Of a stretch of 64,000 bases of DNA, positions 47,635 through 60,462 are shown piece by piece. Every line of letters starts with the position of its first letter. Within the stretch, counting starts at the first letter, position 1. A program made the translations under genes and the position numbers. This stretch comes from Oenanthe sinensis. Taxonomy: Eukaryota; Streptophyta; Magnoliopsida; Apiales; Apiaceae. The stretch is taken from contig CM053802.1 in NCBI GenBank assembly GCA_028671895.1, positions 36,928,201 through 36,992,200 of the forward strand. The letters run 5' to 3'. Below the pieces are notes generated by a model, which saw only the letters and a program-made list of their open reading frames with translations, made no database searches and had not been told where the DNA came from.

Positions 47635-48845
47635 TGTTATTTCCCTTGAGTAAATGAAGTTTGTAGGGGGGTTGAATACAAACTTATGAATTATTTCAAA
47701 TTCTTGCAGATTTAAGTTTGTTCAATAATAATGTTTGAGTGTTTGAAAGATTAAACAAAAAGAAAGAACTAGAAGAATTAAAAAGAAACTTGAAAATAAA
47801 TCTTTTAAAATTACTAATGGATTGGTTTTTCCACTAGTGAATGTTTTTGCTTTCAATAAACCTTAGTCTTAGAACCAAGCTGCTTACAACATATTAAAAA
47901 CAGAACTAAGAAAAGCACTTCAAAAGTTCTTTATCTCTAATGTGTTGTTCTTGTTCTACTTTTATTATTATTGCTACAATGAACTGTTAAACTACATATA
48001 ACAACCCATTTTTACTTCTATTTTCTATCAACAGATAAAATGCATAAAATATATTTTACAATGTTTATATTAAAATAGAATGTAGCTACTTTCACAGTCT
48101 TCATAGGCCTTTGCCTTATTCTGGATAAGTATTTGTCTTGATCTTCTCCTTAAAGATTATGTTCCCTTGAAAGTCTTCACAGTTCTGATAGAACTGTCTA
48201 CTATTGATTTAGACTTGTGCAAAGATCCCTTTCATTTACCTTTAACTATTTTGGGAAACTTTGATTAACTGATAAATGTTGTGAAGCTTATCAGTTAAGT
48301 CTTCTTTGCTTATCCATCGATGGATAAGTTATCCAATGATCAATTGATGTATCAACGGATATTTGAGCATTCAACGATTCCCTTATCCATTAATTGTCTT
48401 TTATCTATTGACTGCTTTGATGCCTTTATCCGTTGATGGAGATCCACTGATTTGACTTTTGTTGAACTTTTATCCATTGGTTAATCATCCATATCCATTG
48501 ACTCATTTATCCGTTGATCACTTCATTTGAGAGAATTCTGACTTAGAATATTTACATTTTATCAACATTCTTCACATCCATTGATGAGCTATCAATCGAA
48601 GCAAATAATTATTAGTTGATTAGATGATAACATCATCGATATATTACAATCAATTGATAACAAAAAGAATTCTAAATCCATGTTACAATCCATTTTATAT
48701 GTTGATTAACAACGATTTCAACTGATAAATGGTTTCCTAGTCAATGGATATTTATAGATCACATATTCATTGATCAGTTACAAAATTAAGATCAAAATTA
48801 AAATTCTAGGTAATTTGTTATCATCATATAACATGATTCCTAACA
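47635..48845 (-). repeat. 5' LTR of element J
   Basis: 1,211 bp; plus strand TGTTATTTCCC ... GATTCCTAACA, with GGGGGGTTGAATAC near the left edge. 48310-48520 is rich in TTATCCATTGA / TTATCCGTTGATGG words. ATCAT follows the right edge. J lies against tnp2 coding DNA of element K, so it probably inserted there. Confidence 0.85.
48310..48520 (-). repeat. CAATGGATAA-type motif array in the J LTR
   Basis: On the minus strand about nine copies of CAATGGATAA / CAACGGATAA / CATCGATGGATAA. Similar words continue more loosely to 48780. A second cluster lies in the gag tail (45838-45955). Confidence 0.75.
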
Positions 48846-48899
48846 ATCATGAAGACGATGATGAAGAAGTTAATGTTGGGTTATGATAAAATTTATGCG

Positions 48900-51170
48900 T
48901 GTGTGAATGATTTTATGTTGTACTAGCTGATGATGCAGACAAGATTGTTTGTGACATTTGTGATAATAGTCGTTACAAAGGTAAAAAAAGAGAAAAGGAA
49001 GGGTATACCAAATAAGGTTTTAAGATATTTTTCACTTATTCCTTGTCTACAAAGATTGTATATGTCGGAGCATACAGCTAAACACATGACATGGTACAAG
49101 AAGAGGGAAACAAAGTTGGAAGAACTTAGTCACCCTTTGGATGGAGATGAGTGAAAAACATTTGATCGTCGTTATTCAACATTCACAAAATAGAGTCAGA
49201 ATATTCGTCTTGGACTTGGAACCGATGGTTTTTTTCTGTTTAGCAACTCGAGGAAAAAAGTCTACACAGTGTGGTCGGTGATAGTGGTGGTCTACAATCT
49301 TCCTCCTTCAATGTCAATGAAGAAGCCTTACACATTTATAACTCTTTTAATTACAGGAGAAAAGAGTCCGGCTAAAAATTTAAATGTATACCTAGACCCC
49401 TCATAAGTGAACTAAAATTTTTATGGAATGTAGGGGTGGAGACATTTGATCAATCGGTAAAATAAAATTTTACATTAGGGCGGCAGTTATGTGGACAATG
49501 ACCGATTTTCCTGGGTTAAGGATGGTTAGCGGGTGGTCTATACATGAAAAACTTTTATGTCCGGTTTGTCTTGAAATATTGAAGGTATTCAATTGAAAAA
49601 TTGTAGAAAATGTAGTTTTCTTTTGTACCAATCGTTATTTTTTACCGGAAGATGATCCTCTTTGTCTTCCGAGTACTAGGTTTGCAAGTAAAGAAAAAAG
49701 GTTGTTTGTTGGTAGGTCAAGTGGTGAGTCTTTGAAGATTTTTTTAAAAAATTAGAATTTTCACCACCTAGAAGAATGAAGAAAAATAAGAAAAGTCCGG
49801 GTTTCGGGGTTTCTCACAATTGGACGCATTTCTCAATATTTTACGAGTCACTATATTGGTCTTCACTCTCGATGCGTCATTGTATTGATATCATGCAAAT
49901 CGAAAAAATGTGTTTGACAATATTTTCTACAATATTATAAATGATTCCAAGAAGACAAAGGATCATAAGAAGGCAAGGTTAGATTATGAGTTGTTGAATG
50001 TGATCCTCGAATTGTAGACGACAAATAGGAAGAAACCAAAAGCGCCGTTTACACTCACAAAACCGCAACTCAAACTCATGTGTGAATGGTTGGGTTCATT
50101 AAAACTTTCGGATAGTTCTGCATCAAATATTAGACGTTATTGTAAGGATAATTATAAGTTTTCGGGGTTCAAATCATATGATTGTCATATTAACATGCAA
50201 AAGTTGTTGCCGCATGCAATTCACGAACTTTTACCATCTTATATTATTGATGCACTTACATCACTTTCAATTTTTTTTCATGATATTTGTTCTTCTACTT
50301 TAATCTGTGATGATTTAAAAAATTTGGAAAGCTTTATAGTCCGAACGATGCTCGTACGAGAAACATTTTTTCCACCAAGTTTTTTGATTCGATGGAGCAC
50401 TTAGTAATCCACTGGGCCGAAGAATGTAGGTTGAGAGGGATGGTTAATTATCTTTGGATGTATTTTGTTGAGAGAATGATGGGATACATGAAGCATAAGG
50501 TTCGTAATAAGGCAAGTGCTGAAGGTTTGATTGTGGAACGTTATGTAGGTTGAATTTTTGTTCAATTTATTTTGATTCAAAATCCAACATGTACGCATGT
50601 TAAAAATGAACTAGAAGTGTTTACCTATCCTATTAGTACAACCGGGAAACAAAAAAATGAATATTTAACGGATTATGAACGATTTCTTGTGGAAGAATAC
50701 GTTTTGTTTAATTCACCAGAAGTTCACCCTTATATTGAAGAATATGAAACTCATGTCAAAGCAAGCCAACCAAATACAACACTGGAATATTTGGAGAGAT
50801 TGTTGAAAATTGAGTTTAAATCATAGTTTTAATCAAAGATTGAGAATGATTATTTCAATGATTCACGTTTTAGATCTTTACTTGCGGGACTGGCGAAATT
50901 GGCAATGATTTATGAAATTTGTACCATTAATGTTTATAAATTTCATACAAAATCTTCTTCAAGTGGTAGTTCAGGAGTTATGGTCAAATGTAATTCACAC
51001 GAGAATGTCTTGAACAATTATTATGGTGAATTGCAAGAAGTCATCAAATTTATTTATCATGGGGGAAACAAGTATACTTGTTCAAATGTGATTGGTTTGA
51101 TAGTGTTGGGTCCGGTATATAAGTTGACCGAAATCATATTGTTACCATTGATGTAAGTTCGCGATTAAGA
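48900..51170 (+). pseudogene. tnp2-like CACTA transposase, heavily broken
   Basis: The Transposase_21 (tnp2) signature is visible in pieces: LQRLYMSEHTAKHMTWY and SHPLDGDE (49045-49150), then VYNLPPSMSMKK (about 49290), and NWTHFSIFYESLYWSSLSMRHCIDIMQIEK at about 49818-49910. The downstream DUF4218-like part is fairly intact: ORF 50078-50404 with DCHINMQKLLPHAIHELLP and FFPPSF, then HWAEECRLRG and ERMMGYMKHKVRN in another frame. The DUF4216-like part is at about 50880-51160. Many frameshifts and stops; the 5' part is lost at the J insertion. Confidence 0.85.
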
Positions 51171-51235
51171 TCAAACGAGGTATTTATATTAGTCAAGTGC
51201 ACTATGCTCCTAGTGTGTTAACACCATAAAATAAT

Positions 51236-51556
51236 ATGTACACGTTCATTATAAGTAAAAGTCATCACTTTGATAAAATGATAAATTCATCTACAGAGGA
51301 AAAAGCTTTCCAAGAAAATCAATTGAGACGCTCTATATCATTTTCTTTGTTTGTTGACTTCGCACAATATGCGCCAAACTTACAAAATTATCAAGGACAA
51401 GGAGAAGATGAAGATGAAGAGGAAGAGACAGAAGAAGAAAAGGACAATGACAAAGAAAAAGATGAAGACGGAGAAGAAGAAGTAGAAGAAGAACTAGAGG
51501 ATGAAGACGAAGAAGAAGAGGAGGACGAAGAAGAAGAAGATTCCCATTATGATTAG
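51236..51556 (+). pseudogene. Acidic tail of the tnp2 region
   Basis: Open frame of 106 codons ending in a long Glu/Asp run (51400-51550). Acidic C-terminal tails are common after the DUF4216-like region of plant CACTA tnp2 genes. Probably the last exon of the broken tnp2 gene rather than a separate gene. Confidence 0.5.
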
Positions 51557-51559
51557 ATT

Positions 51560-52954
51560 GGTTTGAATTTTTGTAAATTATCGATTATGATTATGCATGA
51601 TTGGTTTGAAGTTTTTTTAAATTATTGGTAATGGTTATGATTGGATTTAATGTTTTTGTAAACTATCGATGTTGTATGATAGATTTGATATTGGTATAAT
51701 GCTTGTGACATTAGATAATGATAGTTGTGGTGTTGTGATGTTAGGATGTTGTGATAGAACAAGGACTGGGATCAGAAAATTGCAGCAAAACTAACCGTTG
51801 TGCTCATATAACCGACCGATATTGACCATTCAAAATCCAGAAAATCAACCGCATTCTTGACAAAACCGACCGTGTTCTTAACAAAACTGACAACCTCCTT
51901 TAACATCCTAGTCGGATGTTAAAAATATGATTTAAAAATATTTCAATCGCTGGAATATATCTGACCATCCTAGTCAGTTTTGAAACCCGACGGAGAGGTA
52001 GTTGGGTTTAACAGTCAATTTTTGGCATTAGGGTTTAGGGTTATAATAATTATTTCTAAATTATTTAAATATTATAAGCATGTTAAATTGTAATAATACT
52101 TTCAACCTAACGTATATAATGTTAAATTGAGATTTAAAATTTTATTTCAACATATTAAATATGAAGTTATAATAACTATTGAACCACTAACAGTACAAAA
52201 CGTTATACTTTCTAGTCATTTACCGTAATAAGCTAAAGTGTCCTTTGTTAATAAATTTTTATTATAAAAATAGTCGATCGAGCCTTATAGATTGAAAGTT
52301 CACCTAAAAATATATTTGTACAAAAAAATCGAAATCGAAGAACCTTATGGATAAACTATTTTTTAGTAGTGAAAGTAAGTGTTTGACCTAAAACCGACTG
52401 GGATGGTGGATTTTAGTCAACCAAATTTTTTTCCCTCTAGCCAACCGACTTGTTTGTCTTATAGCCTGGGCCAAAATTTATCCTAAATGATAAAATTATT
52501 ATTTGTTACTATTTTTATCTAAAAATTTGAAAAATAATAAAAAATTATTATTTTAATATTTACTATTTGTTATAAATATAATCTTAGAAATTTGTAAATA
52601 AAAATGTATAATTATGTATTACAATTTATTTTAATTTAGAAGATTAGTTTCTTTCATTCAAATGAATAAAAAAAATTAAGGGGGAGTGAAAATTCTAATT
52701 TGGAGCCATAATTTCATTTCCCACCAGGGTTAAAACTGACCGACTTAAATTAGAGCGGTCGGGTTTCTGCCTGGGTCAGTTAAAAGAACAGGGCTCCCCT
52801 TTTCCTTTTCACTTTCACCCCCACTTTCCTTCTAACTACCTCAAACTCTCTCTCTCACTCAAACTCTCTCTCGAACTCTCTCTACACTCAATCTCTCTCA
52901 ATGACTATACTCTCTGATTTCTAAACTCTCTTCATTTTACTCTTCATCTTCGAT
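51560..52954. other. Spacer between tnp2 and tnpA in K with internal CCGACCG clusters
   Basis: AACCGACCG-type words, as in the right subterminal region, occur at 51790-52020, 52380-52450 and 52735-52790. 52840-52920 is a CTCTCTC-rich leader just before the tnpA start. TTTTTTAGTAGTG at 52359-52371 resembles a mutated terminal repeat. Confidence 0.55.
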
Positions 52955-55945
52955 ATGGCTTCATCGGCAAATCCAAGAAAAATCAAAAATCTAAGTAGAG
53001 GCTATGAGATGGATTTGCTTCATGAGGTACTAATCTAACCTATTTTCAAGTTTTATAACTTGTATGTGATGATTTTCAAATTGTATTGCTCAATTTTGAA
53101 CTTATATAGCAACCCGATTTGTATAACTTGATATGTGGCTTGTATTTATGATTTTTATCTTGTATAGCTTAGTTGAGAATAAATAAATATATATATATAT
53201 ATATATCTTATAATATCTACCTTGTAACTTGCATGTTTATATATCGTTGTGATTTTTGAAATTGATTTCGAAAATGGTTCGAAATTGGTCTCATGCATAT
53301 TTATATATGATTTTCATTTTTGGTATCGTTCATGTATGTGTATATATAGGTTTTTTCATGCACATATGTGTGTTTTTGTTATTTTGAGATTAGTGAATGC
53401 ATTTGGTTATTTTCATATTAGTGAATGTATTAAAGCAAGTCCAATGCATAATTATAATTTGTTGTATAGATATAATATAGAACTCCAATACATAGTTATA
53501 ATTGTTGTATTAGTGCTCCAACGCATAGTTATAATTGGTTGTATAGCTATACTTAGTCCTATAAATACATAAATAGATAGTTGGTCTTATATTTAGGACT
53601 AAAGATAACTTAATTGTATATAATCTGAGATGGGGTTACTTGTATTATTGGATGCATTTGGTAATTTAAATATTAATGGATGCATTTTGCTATTTGATTA
53701 GTGGATGTATTAGTGTGTGTGTGTATATATATATATATATGTATATGTATATTACTTATACGACTCTAATCTATTACGTGCTTTCGAAAATAGATTGAAA
53801 TAATTTTTTTTAATTTGATTGTGTATTAATTTGATTGTCGTTATATGTGTGTGTGATATTACTAGATTTTAATCATTATATGTTATTCGTGGTTTTGATC
53901 TTGTGTGTACACCGGTCGAGTTTTTACTTGGTTCATGTGTTTGCTCCTACTTTTAGTCATCATCTCGGCTCTTATGGCTAGAAAATATAAAAAAGGGGAG
54001 ATGGTGACAATGGTAAAGGAAAGAAAAAAGTAGGAGAAGGTTCGAGTAAAACAATGGAAAAAAGCTGGCACGTGGAAAATCTAGTCGACGTAGATTGAGA
54101 GATGAAGAAGGGAAGAAGAGGAGGAAGAAGAGGAGTAACAAGAAGAGCAAACACGGATAGTGGTTGGTCAAGAGACGGCACAGCGAACTCGTACCCTCAT
54201 GTATACTCATTCCCATTCCATCAGAATATGGGGAAATATTCCGCCTACCCCGATCCCTATACCTGTCCAACATGGACAATATGTTTCTTCTCAACTTATA
54301 ATTAATTAATAGTTTGACTATCTATATTTCTCTTATTTATATTTGCATTCGTATTTAGTTTTTTCCATTTAATTTTGTAGTATCAAGAACCCGGAGGCTA
54401 AAAATATTATTCTACAAATCATGCAATCAACATGGCCAACAAAGTTGTTCACATAGAGAGACATTGTAGAATCCGACCCAAAGTGGATTACGGATGTAAT
54501 CATGAAATTCAATGTAAGATGCTTATTGTTATTATTTGAGTCAGTTAAAAATGGTCGAGATATTTCTATATTATGACGATGTTTTCATTCTTTTTTTGTA
54601 GAGATATTACACAAACAATGATAGATCCACCGACAACGAGGCGTATGATAGCATCTACACGCATATTCAAAATGAAATCAAGCACACTTTCAATGAGACA
54701 AAAATGAAGGAGTTGAGAGATGCCAAAACAAAGGGTTGCTCGTTGCTTAAGGTTAATCCGGGCTACTTTGATGATGACTTTTGGAAAGAGCTCATAGAGT
54801 ATTGGAATTATTATGCCCACACTCACTGCTCTAGGGTTGCCGCTGAAAATCGCAAAAAATTATAACATTTACATAGTTCGGGTGCCAAATCATTCACGGA
54901 GATGGAAGATGTAAGTATGTATGTGTGTGCATGTGTATTTACGTATTTTAGATTATTATTTATTTATTTATTTAAATTAATGATTTGTAGGCATATGTTG
55001 AAAAGGTCGGAAAGCCACCCTACCAACCTTGGTGGTTTAAAAAGTTTCACACGAAGAAATTAACCAATAAAAAGGTTGATATCGAGGAGAGTCGAATAAT
55101 AGCGGAGAACCCATCCTTTTTAACCGAGGACAGTCGAATAATAGCGGTATAAATTTAACCTTGCTAACAAGAATTTTGCATCTCGTTCAATATAAATTTT
55201 ATATGCCATGCTTTTTATTGATTTTAACATTGTTAATCTATTTTGTAGGCCCTGTACGCGGATATTGTTGAACGGAACCGGGATTGGTTTACGAGTCAAC
55301 TCGGTGGAGAGGAAGATGTTTTCCATCCGATCGAATGGTGGCTTCAAGAAACTATGCCGGGGAGTGCAAGACCTCCGACGAACTAACTCATTGGTTATCC
55401 TCGGATATCCGCTTCTCCTCTCGAATCTTGCTGCCAACTATCATGCTCAATGTACTCAAGGCCCGGAAGGGTCGGTTCCTAACCCGATTTTTGATAGAGT
55501 CGTCCATGACGTCCTCAATGAAGCACAAGCGAACCCTTCTACATGACACTCTCCTCCCATGTACGAATAAGTTCAAAACATCTATGTTGCCACTCTAGAT
55601 ATGCTAAAGGACCCCACTAACGGTTCACAAACATTTTCTATTGCTATCGTGGGGGAGGTATCTCGAGTTATTGGGGAAATCCTTCAATTGTTATATAATA
55701 AGTATGAAATTGCAAATGAATAGGTACAAAATTTAAATTATTACCGTCTTGATTTTTAAGTTTAAAATAGACTACTGATTTGTTGTTTTATGTAGGCGAT
55801 AAGGAGGGCTCAACAAGGCGATGAAGAGCATGATGATGGCGATGGAGAGCATGATGGGGGAGATGTAGGCAGTAGTGGAGGCGAAAATGGAGGCTGCGAT
55901 GGAGGCGGAAATGGATGAGGTGACGATGATGACATGGATGGTTAA
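52955..55945 (+). pseudogene. tnpA-like (Transposase_24) gene of K, several exons
   Basis: ATG 52955; exon 1 52955-53026 (24 codons) with donor GAG|GTACTA. A poorly defined middle (about 53990-54490) holds Gly/Arg-rich pieces and RDIVESDPKWITDVIM. Exon 54602-54910 (acceptor TTTTGTAG, donor GTAAGT) reads YTHIQNEIKHTF ... NPGYFDDDFWKELIEYW, with one TAA at about 54863 that fits a former CAA. Exon 54991-55146 contains KPPYQPWWFKKFH. The exon from 55249 reads ALYADIVERNRDWFTSQLG and then breaks near 55380. A Gly/Asp-rich tail lies at 55800-55945. Similar to plant Ptta/En-Spm accessory transposases. Not functional. Confidence 0.75.
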
Positions 55946-56249
55946 TTTTAATGTTTTTTAGACCATGTCATTGTTGGTTGAATATTAGAACTTGTTAACT
56001 TATTTCACTGAATTTGTTGGTTTACGGTATTGTTGATGTTAATATTATTTGTTTTGCTAATTAAATTTCATTTTAATTGTTGGTTTATGGTTATTGGTAT
56101 TGTTTATTGTTAATGGTGTTGGTATTGGTATTTGTATTGTTATTGGTTATTGTTATGGTTATTGGTTTATGGTATGAATGGTATAGGAAATGGTTTGAAT
56201 GGTATAGAAGGCTTAGTAGTAGAGCTGCATTTTCAAAAAAAATTATAGA

Positions 56250-56598
56250 CACAACCGATCGCCTAAATTGGTGGAATAAACCAAACCACTCTAGTCAGTT
56301 TTGAAACCCGACCGAAGGCGATCGATTTTTACGGTCAGGTTTGGTAATTTATTTTTTAAAATTTTTATCTGTCACGTTTTACTAACACATCAACAAAGTG
56401 GGGTCATCACGTCATCATGGGACCATGCCACGTGGCTTTTGTGGTCAACCCGAGTCAAGTATAAAATCGTCCGTTTTTGTCCAAAACCGACCAGGTTTAA
56501 CCCGACCGAGTTTTTCAATTGGTTTTGTCCAAAACCGATTGAAATCAATGTAAAACCGACCGTTCTGGCGGTCAGAATTGACTCTATTTCTTGTAGTG
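56250..56598 (+). repeat. Right subterminal repeats and terminal inverted repeat of K
   Basis: Roughly eight AACCGACCG / CGGTCGG / CCGATTG words, both orientations, end at TATTTCTTGTAGTG. These are the expected binding sites of the tnpA-type protein. Confidence 0.8.
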
Positions 56599-56659
56599 AT
56601 AGATGTCACATATGCACTACGTAGATAATTTAGCTAACAAAGTTTCAAGAAATTCTCAT

Positions 56660-57037
56660 AGAGCATATCCAACCATGAGCTCCTCTTAGCTATATCAGCT
56701 TACGTGGCATGAAATATAGATATCATCTAAAATATTTGTCACTCCAAGACTCCAAGGGAGAAGAACTGTTAGCTATAATTATTGATATCCAACATTGGTC
56801 TTCAATATTTATAGAATCTCTAGTCATCCTCTAAATACATTCAAGTCATTTTCCGCTCAAATTTCTTCAATTTTCTTTACTATCTCTTTTAATAGTTACG
56901 ATTATTTTAAAAATAGTTATTCATTATACCTAATACCATTGAAATACAACCCCTTACAGGTTGAGCAAATTTTATATAATTTTTAATTTATATAATTAAA
57001 ACTAATCAATTTAGTTAATACCCTTGGAAATGCTCTT
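56660..57037. mobile_element. Possible MITE (about 380 bp)
   Basis: The left edge AGAGCATATCCAACCATGAG and the right edge CCTTGGAAATGCTCT are imperfect inverted repeats (AGAGCATWTCCAA). The interior is AT-rich and non-coding. The target duplication is unclear, so the superfamily is not assigned. Confidence 0.5.
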
Positions 57038-57858
57038 AGTTTCTTTATAATTGATTATATATGTATTATCTATATAAACAATTTTGATGTGGTAAAAAAA
57101 ATAAATTAAAACTTATATTTTCAAAATTGAATGAGAAAAAGAGAATTTAAGATTATTTTCTCATAAAAGGATGTTGGAAGGAGACCTGTGATTATACGGG
57201 TAAAATGATTAGGTTAATCATATTTGGTTCTATATATATATATATATTTTTAAAGTAATTTTTATATACAAAAGAATGTTGCAGATGATTTTTATAATTA
57301 TAAACAATTGTTAATATACTTTGATTTTCGACTTTCTACTTCATTCTTGAAAATCATAAAATTATTTTAGAATTTTATAAATGTAAAGTAATATTATATT
57401 ATTTTGAAAATCAATACATTATGTAATAAGTTAAATAGTTAACTATTGCAAGAGGAATAAGGATTTTTTTTCAGAAATTCTGTACATGATTTTTTAGTAT
57501 TTAAAAAATATAGAATAGCTTTACTCTGTAAAGATTCTTATATTGAAAAACAAGGGGTCCGGTCGTGTGCAGCAGCTGACTTATTGATAGGTATACACAC
57601 ATCATACATATATGGTGTCAAACGACTGTAGTGGGGCATCCGCCGACGGAAGACGACAAACAAAACTCAGTATAATAATGAAGATGATCAGTCGATATCA
57701 ATTTGTAATTGTGCGTTGGAATATTATTCCAGGAACTTGGTTAAAATTAGATGGACCCGAGTTATAATTTAATATTGTTTTTACAAAAGCTATAAATCTT
57801 AGTACTTAGATTGTTAGTACTTAATTATTGCATAATTTTAATGCATATATTACTATTT

Positions 57859-57926
<68 letters not shown>

Positions 57927-59122
57927 TATATATTTTATCAGTTCGATCATAAATTGTCTGGTTGGTGGAGTTGTACAGGTTTGGAATTGATCGAGGGATT
58001 GAGGTGATGTGGATTGAGACATTATTTTTGATATTATATATTTAATTCAATGTTGGGTTAATTTTTTTTAAAATTGAATTTTTTTATAATATTAAATAAA
58101 CCAATATTTTATAATAAAAATAATTTATTACATTTTTTATTACAAGAAATATATATTTGTTTATTTATTTATATTACTGATAAAAATATAATGTCGAAAA
58201 ATTATTTAGGCCATCAAATATTAAATCAAATAAATTATTTAAATTGATTCTCATACCGATCAATCATATTCAACTCCTACTTTAATTTTAAAATTCCATA
58301 TATTTTGAATTTATGGAATGAGTATGAAAAAAAATATACAACCAAACAATAAATATAGATTTTATTTGTTTTAATTTATACGGCGTTACTTGTATGGATG
58401 GGCCAACCAATTATTTGTTTTATTTGATATTCAATCTAATAAGTACTAGTTATATTTATGTTAAATGCATACCTCGTTACTTATATCGGTCAACCAAACA
58501 ATAACGGTTTCATTTGTAATTACAGTTAAAATAATGTATTATCGAATAAAGTGTTGTAAAAAAATATTTAAAAAATTAAATAATTCTTTAATAATAGTTT
58601 TGATGCGTGCATGTTTTTATATAATATAAAACTATTGAATAGGTTTAGTAGTAAAATGCGTAAAAACTGAAAAACATTTTTTAAATAGGGTGAGAACCAA
58701 GTTTCTAAATTAGAAACTATTACAAGCATATGTACCATGATTCTTTTACTTCAGCAAGTCAAAAAATTCTAAATTAACTACTTTTTAAGAAGAATGGTAA
58801 GTTTTTTCTAAGCCAAACAATAGTTTCCTATAAATATCATCCCGATCAAAGAGTTGTTGAAGGGCATGAGCAGATCCAGGGGTGGCAATTTGGGGTTATA
58901 ACTCGGTTTGGTGTCGAGTCAGATTATAGCGGTTATTTCCATCTTATTTTTTCCTAATCGTAACTCGTATTTATATCGGGTTTCGGATCATTTCGGATTT
59001 TGCACAAATTTTAAGATAAAAATAGTTCATTTCTCTTTGAATGAAAGTTATAGTTCAAATGTATAATACATATGTACTCTACCCAGTAAAAAAGGACATA
59101 TATAAAATATTGTTATTACTAT
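57038..59122. other. AT-rich intergenic DNA
   Basis: No ORF or RNA gene supported. Contains (AT)n at 57864-57924 and GCCGACGG at 57639-57646. 58877 onward (CAGGGGTGGCAA) resembles the end of an hAT-type element, but the partner end was not found. Confidence 0.6.
57864..57924. repeat. (AT)n microsatellite
   Basis: About 30 uninterrupted AT units. Confidence 0.95.
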
Positions 59123-59483
59123 TTAATAATTATGAACGAACACAAGGACTTTAAATGGAACATGATGAAATTTGTGGTAAACAGGTCCGATAACAGACTT
59201 AATGATGCCTTCTACCCTCTGAATACGGGAGTTACCTTTAGCGTACTCATAGAAGGATGTAAATAACACGAAGACATATATAGCTGCCACCTGAACGAAA
59301 TCTAGATACTTTAGTTTCTTCTGATCATCATCAACTTTAACCTACAATAATAATGTAACAAAACAGACAGAAAATCAAGCATGCATTAAACTATTAAAAC
59401 ATTAATTTCATTAAAAATATTTGATCATGTGAATATTATTTTACCGATTGTGTTGGTGGTGGTGATTCTGTTTCCGCCATCAT
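59123..59483 (-). pseudogene. Truncated REF/SRPP-family gene, two exons
   Basis: Minus strand. Exon 1 (59445-59480, or from 59483 with a tandem ATG) encodes MAETESPPPTQS and ends at donor GTAAAA. Exon 2 (59341-59123) follows acceptor TATTGTAG in phase 0 and reads LKYLDFVQVAAIYVFVLFTS, YEYAKGNSR, VEGIIKSVIGPVYHKF and HVPFKVLVFV, then TAA. These are the signature segments of rubber elongation factor/small rubber particle proteins, which coat lipid or rubber droplets and are linked to stress tolerance. Full proteins are about 200 residues or more; this one stops at about 84, just after the first conserved block, and I see no further exon to the left. The Gly/Pro linker usual after YEYAK is also short. 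It may be a gene fragment, or an intron may follow that I cannot define. Confidence 0.72.
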
Positions 59484-59954
59484 ATAAATATTGTTATTAT
59501 TATTAAAAAAATGTAGGCTCCATTGCATTTCTAGGATAGCTGGTTGGCTCAATATCAGAAATGGGACAACTCTTTTATTCTTTAAAAAATGAGATAGCAA
59601 TATGCCTGGATTGGCGTCACCAATTGTGCAAGGGTGAGGAAAAACGCCCAACATGGAACTTATGTTTGGCCAATGGTGAGCGCTAGTAGTTATGGCGGTT
59701 GCATGCATCAGACCAATACGACATCATTTTGTTAGTTCGATTAATAAAAAACAGACAGTTTCGAAACAAACACGACTCTCTCACAAAATCAAATACACTC
59801 TGCAGCAGCTAGCTTCGGGGAAGAGATCAATTCCACCTGAAAATTCGATTAATTCGAGCCGACTACTTCTTGAAAAGTAACATCCTTTCCATTTTATATC
59901 TCAATTTTACATCTCCGTTCATGGCCATGTCGATTATATATGCTATATGGTAGT

Positions 59955-59986
<32 letters not shown>

Positions 59987-60411
59987 GGTGATTCCTCACA
60001 ATCGATTGTCTAAATCATCTATTTGCTATAACTTTCTATGGACAGTATTAAAACGTGAAATTTGTGTAAATTCACACATCATCTCTACGCGCTTTTGCAG
60101 GACTACGTAACACCTCAGTCCTACATCGAGTAGTTTAAGATAATTTGTTCATTATATAAACAAGAGTACCACTACTAAATATACCAACAAATCATGATCT
60201 TTTGGGGGTCTGTGATGAGCTTGTGGATTACCAAGTTGTTACATTTTGGCCAGTTTACTTTGACTTATTTTCGGATTCGAAAGTCGGGACTTGACCCAAT
60301 TTTCAAAAAAGACTCGGTATTTGACCTGGATTGTCAGAGGCTAACTAGAGTTTTTTCCTATCTACAAGAAAAAAACGCGGGTAGATAGTTGGTCAACTAT
60401 CGCTTGTTCAA

Positions 60412-60446
<35 letters not shown>

Positions 60447-60462
60447 GTAAAGGTGCAATTCA
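59484..60462. other. Intergenic DNA with two (AT)n tracts
   Basis: (AT)n at 59960-59986 and 60413-60443. The first 200 bp would be the upstream region of the REF/SRPP fragment. Small open readings here show no conserved feature. Confidence 0.6.

Larger units (their letters stand above)
48846..56598 (+). mobile_element. Element K: decayed CACTA (En/Spm) DNA transposon, right part
   Basis: Contains tnp2-like and tnpA-like transposase genes in the same direction. The right edge TATTTCTTGTAGTG at 56585-56598 is the CACTACAAGAAATA terminal repeat typical of CACTA elements, followed by ATA. Subterminal DNA (56250-56580) has many AACCGACCG/CGGTCGG words. The left end is not seen, because J borders K at 48845. 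Confidence 0.85.

Noticed and set aside
51236..51556. Independent acidic-protein gene
   Set aside because: Better explained as the acidic tail of the broken tnp2 gene directly upstream.
58877..58990. hAT transposon end (CAGGGGTGGCAA)
   Set aside because: Only one end is seen; no inverted partner or 8-bp duplication found.
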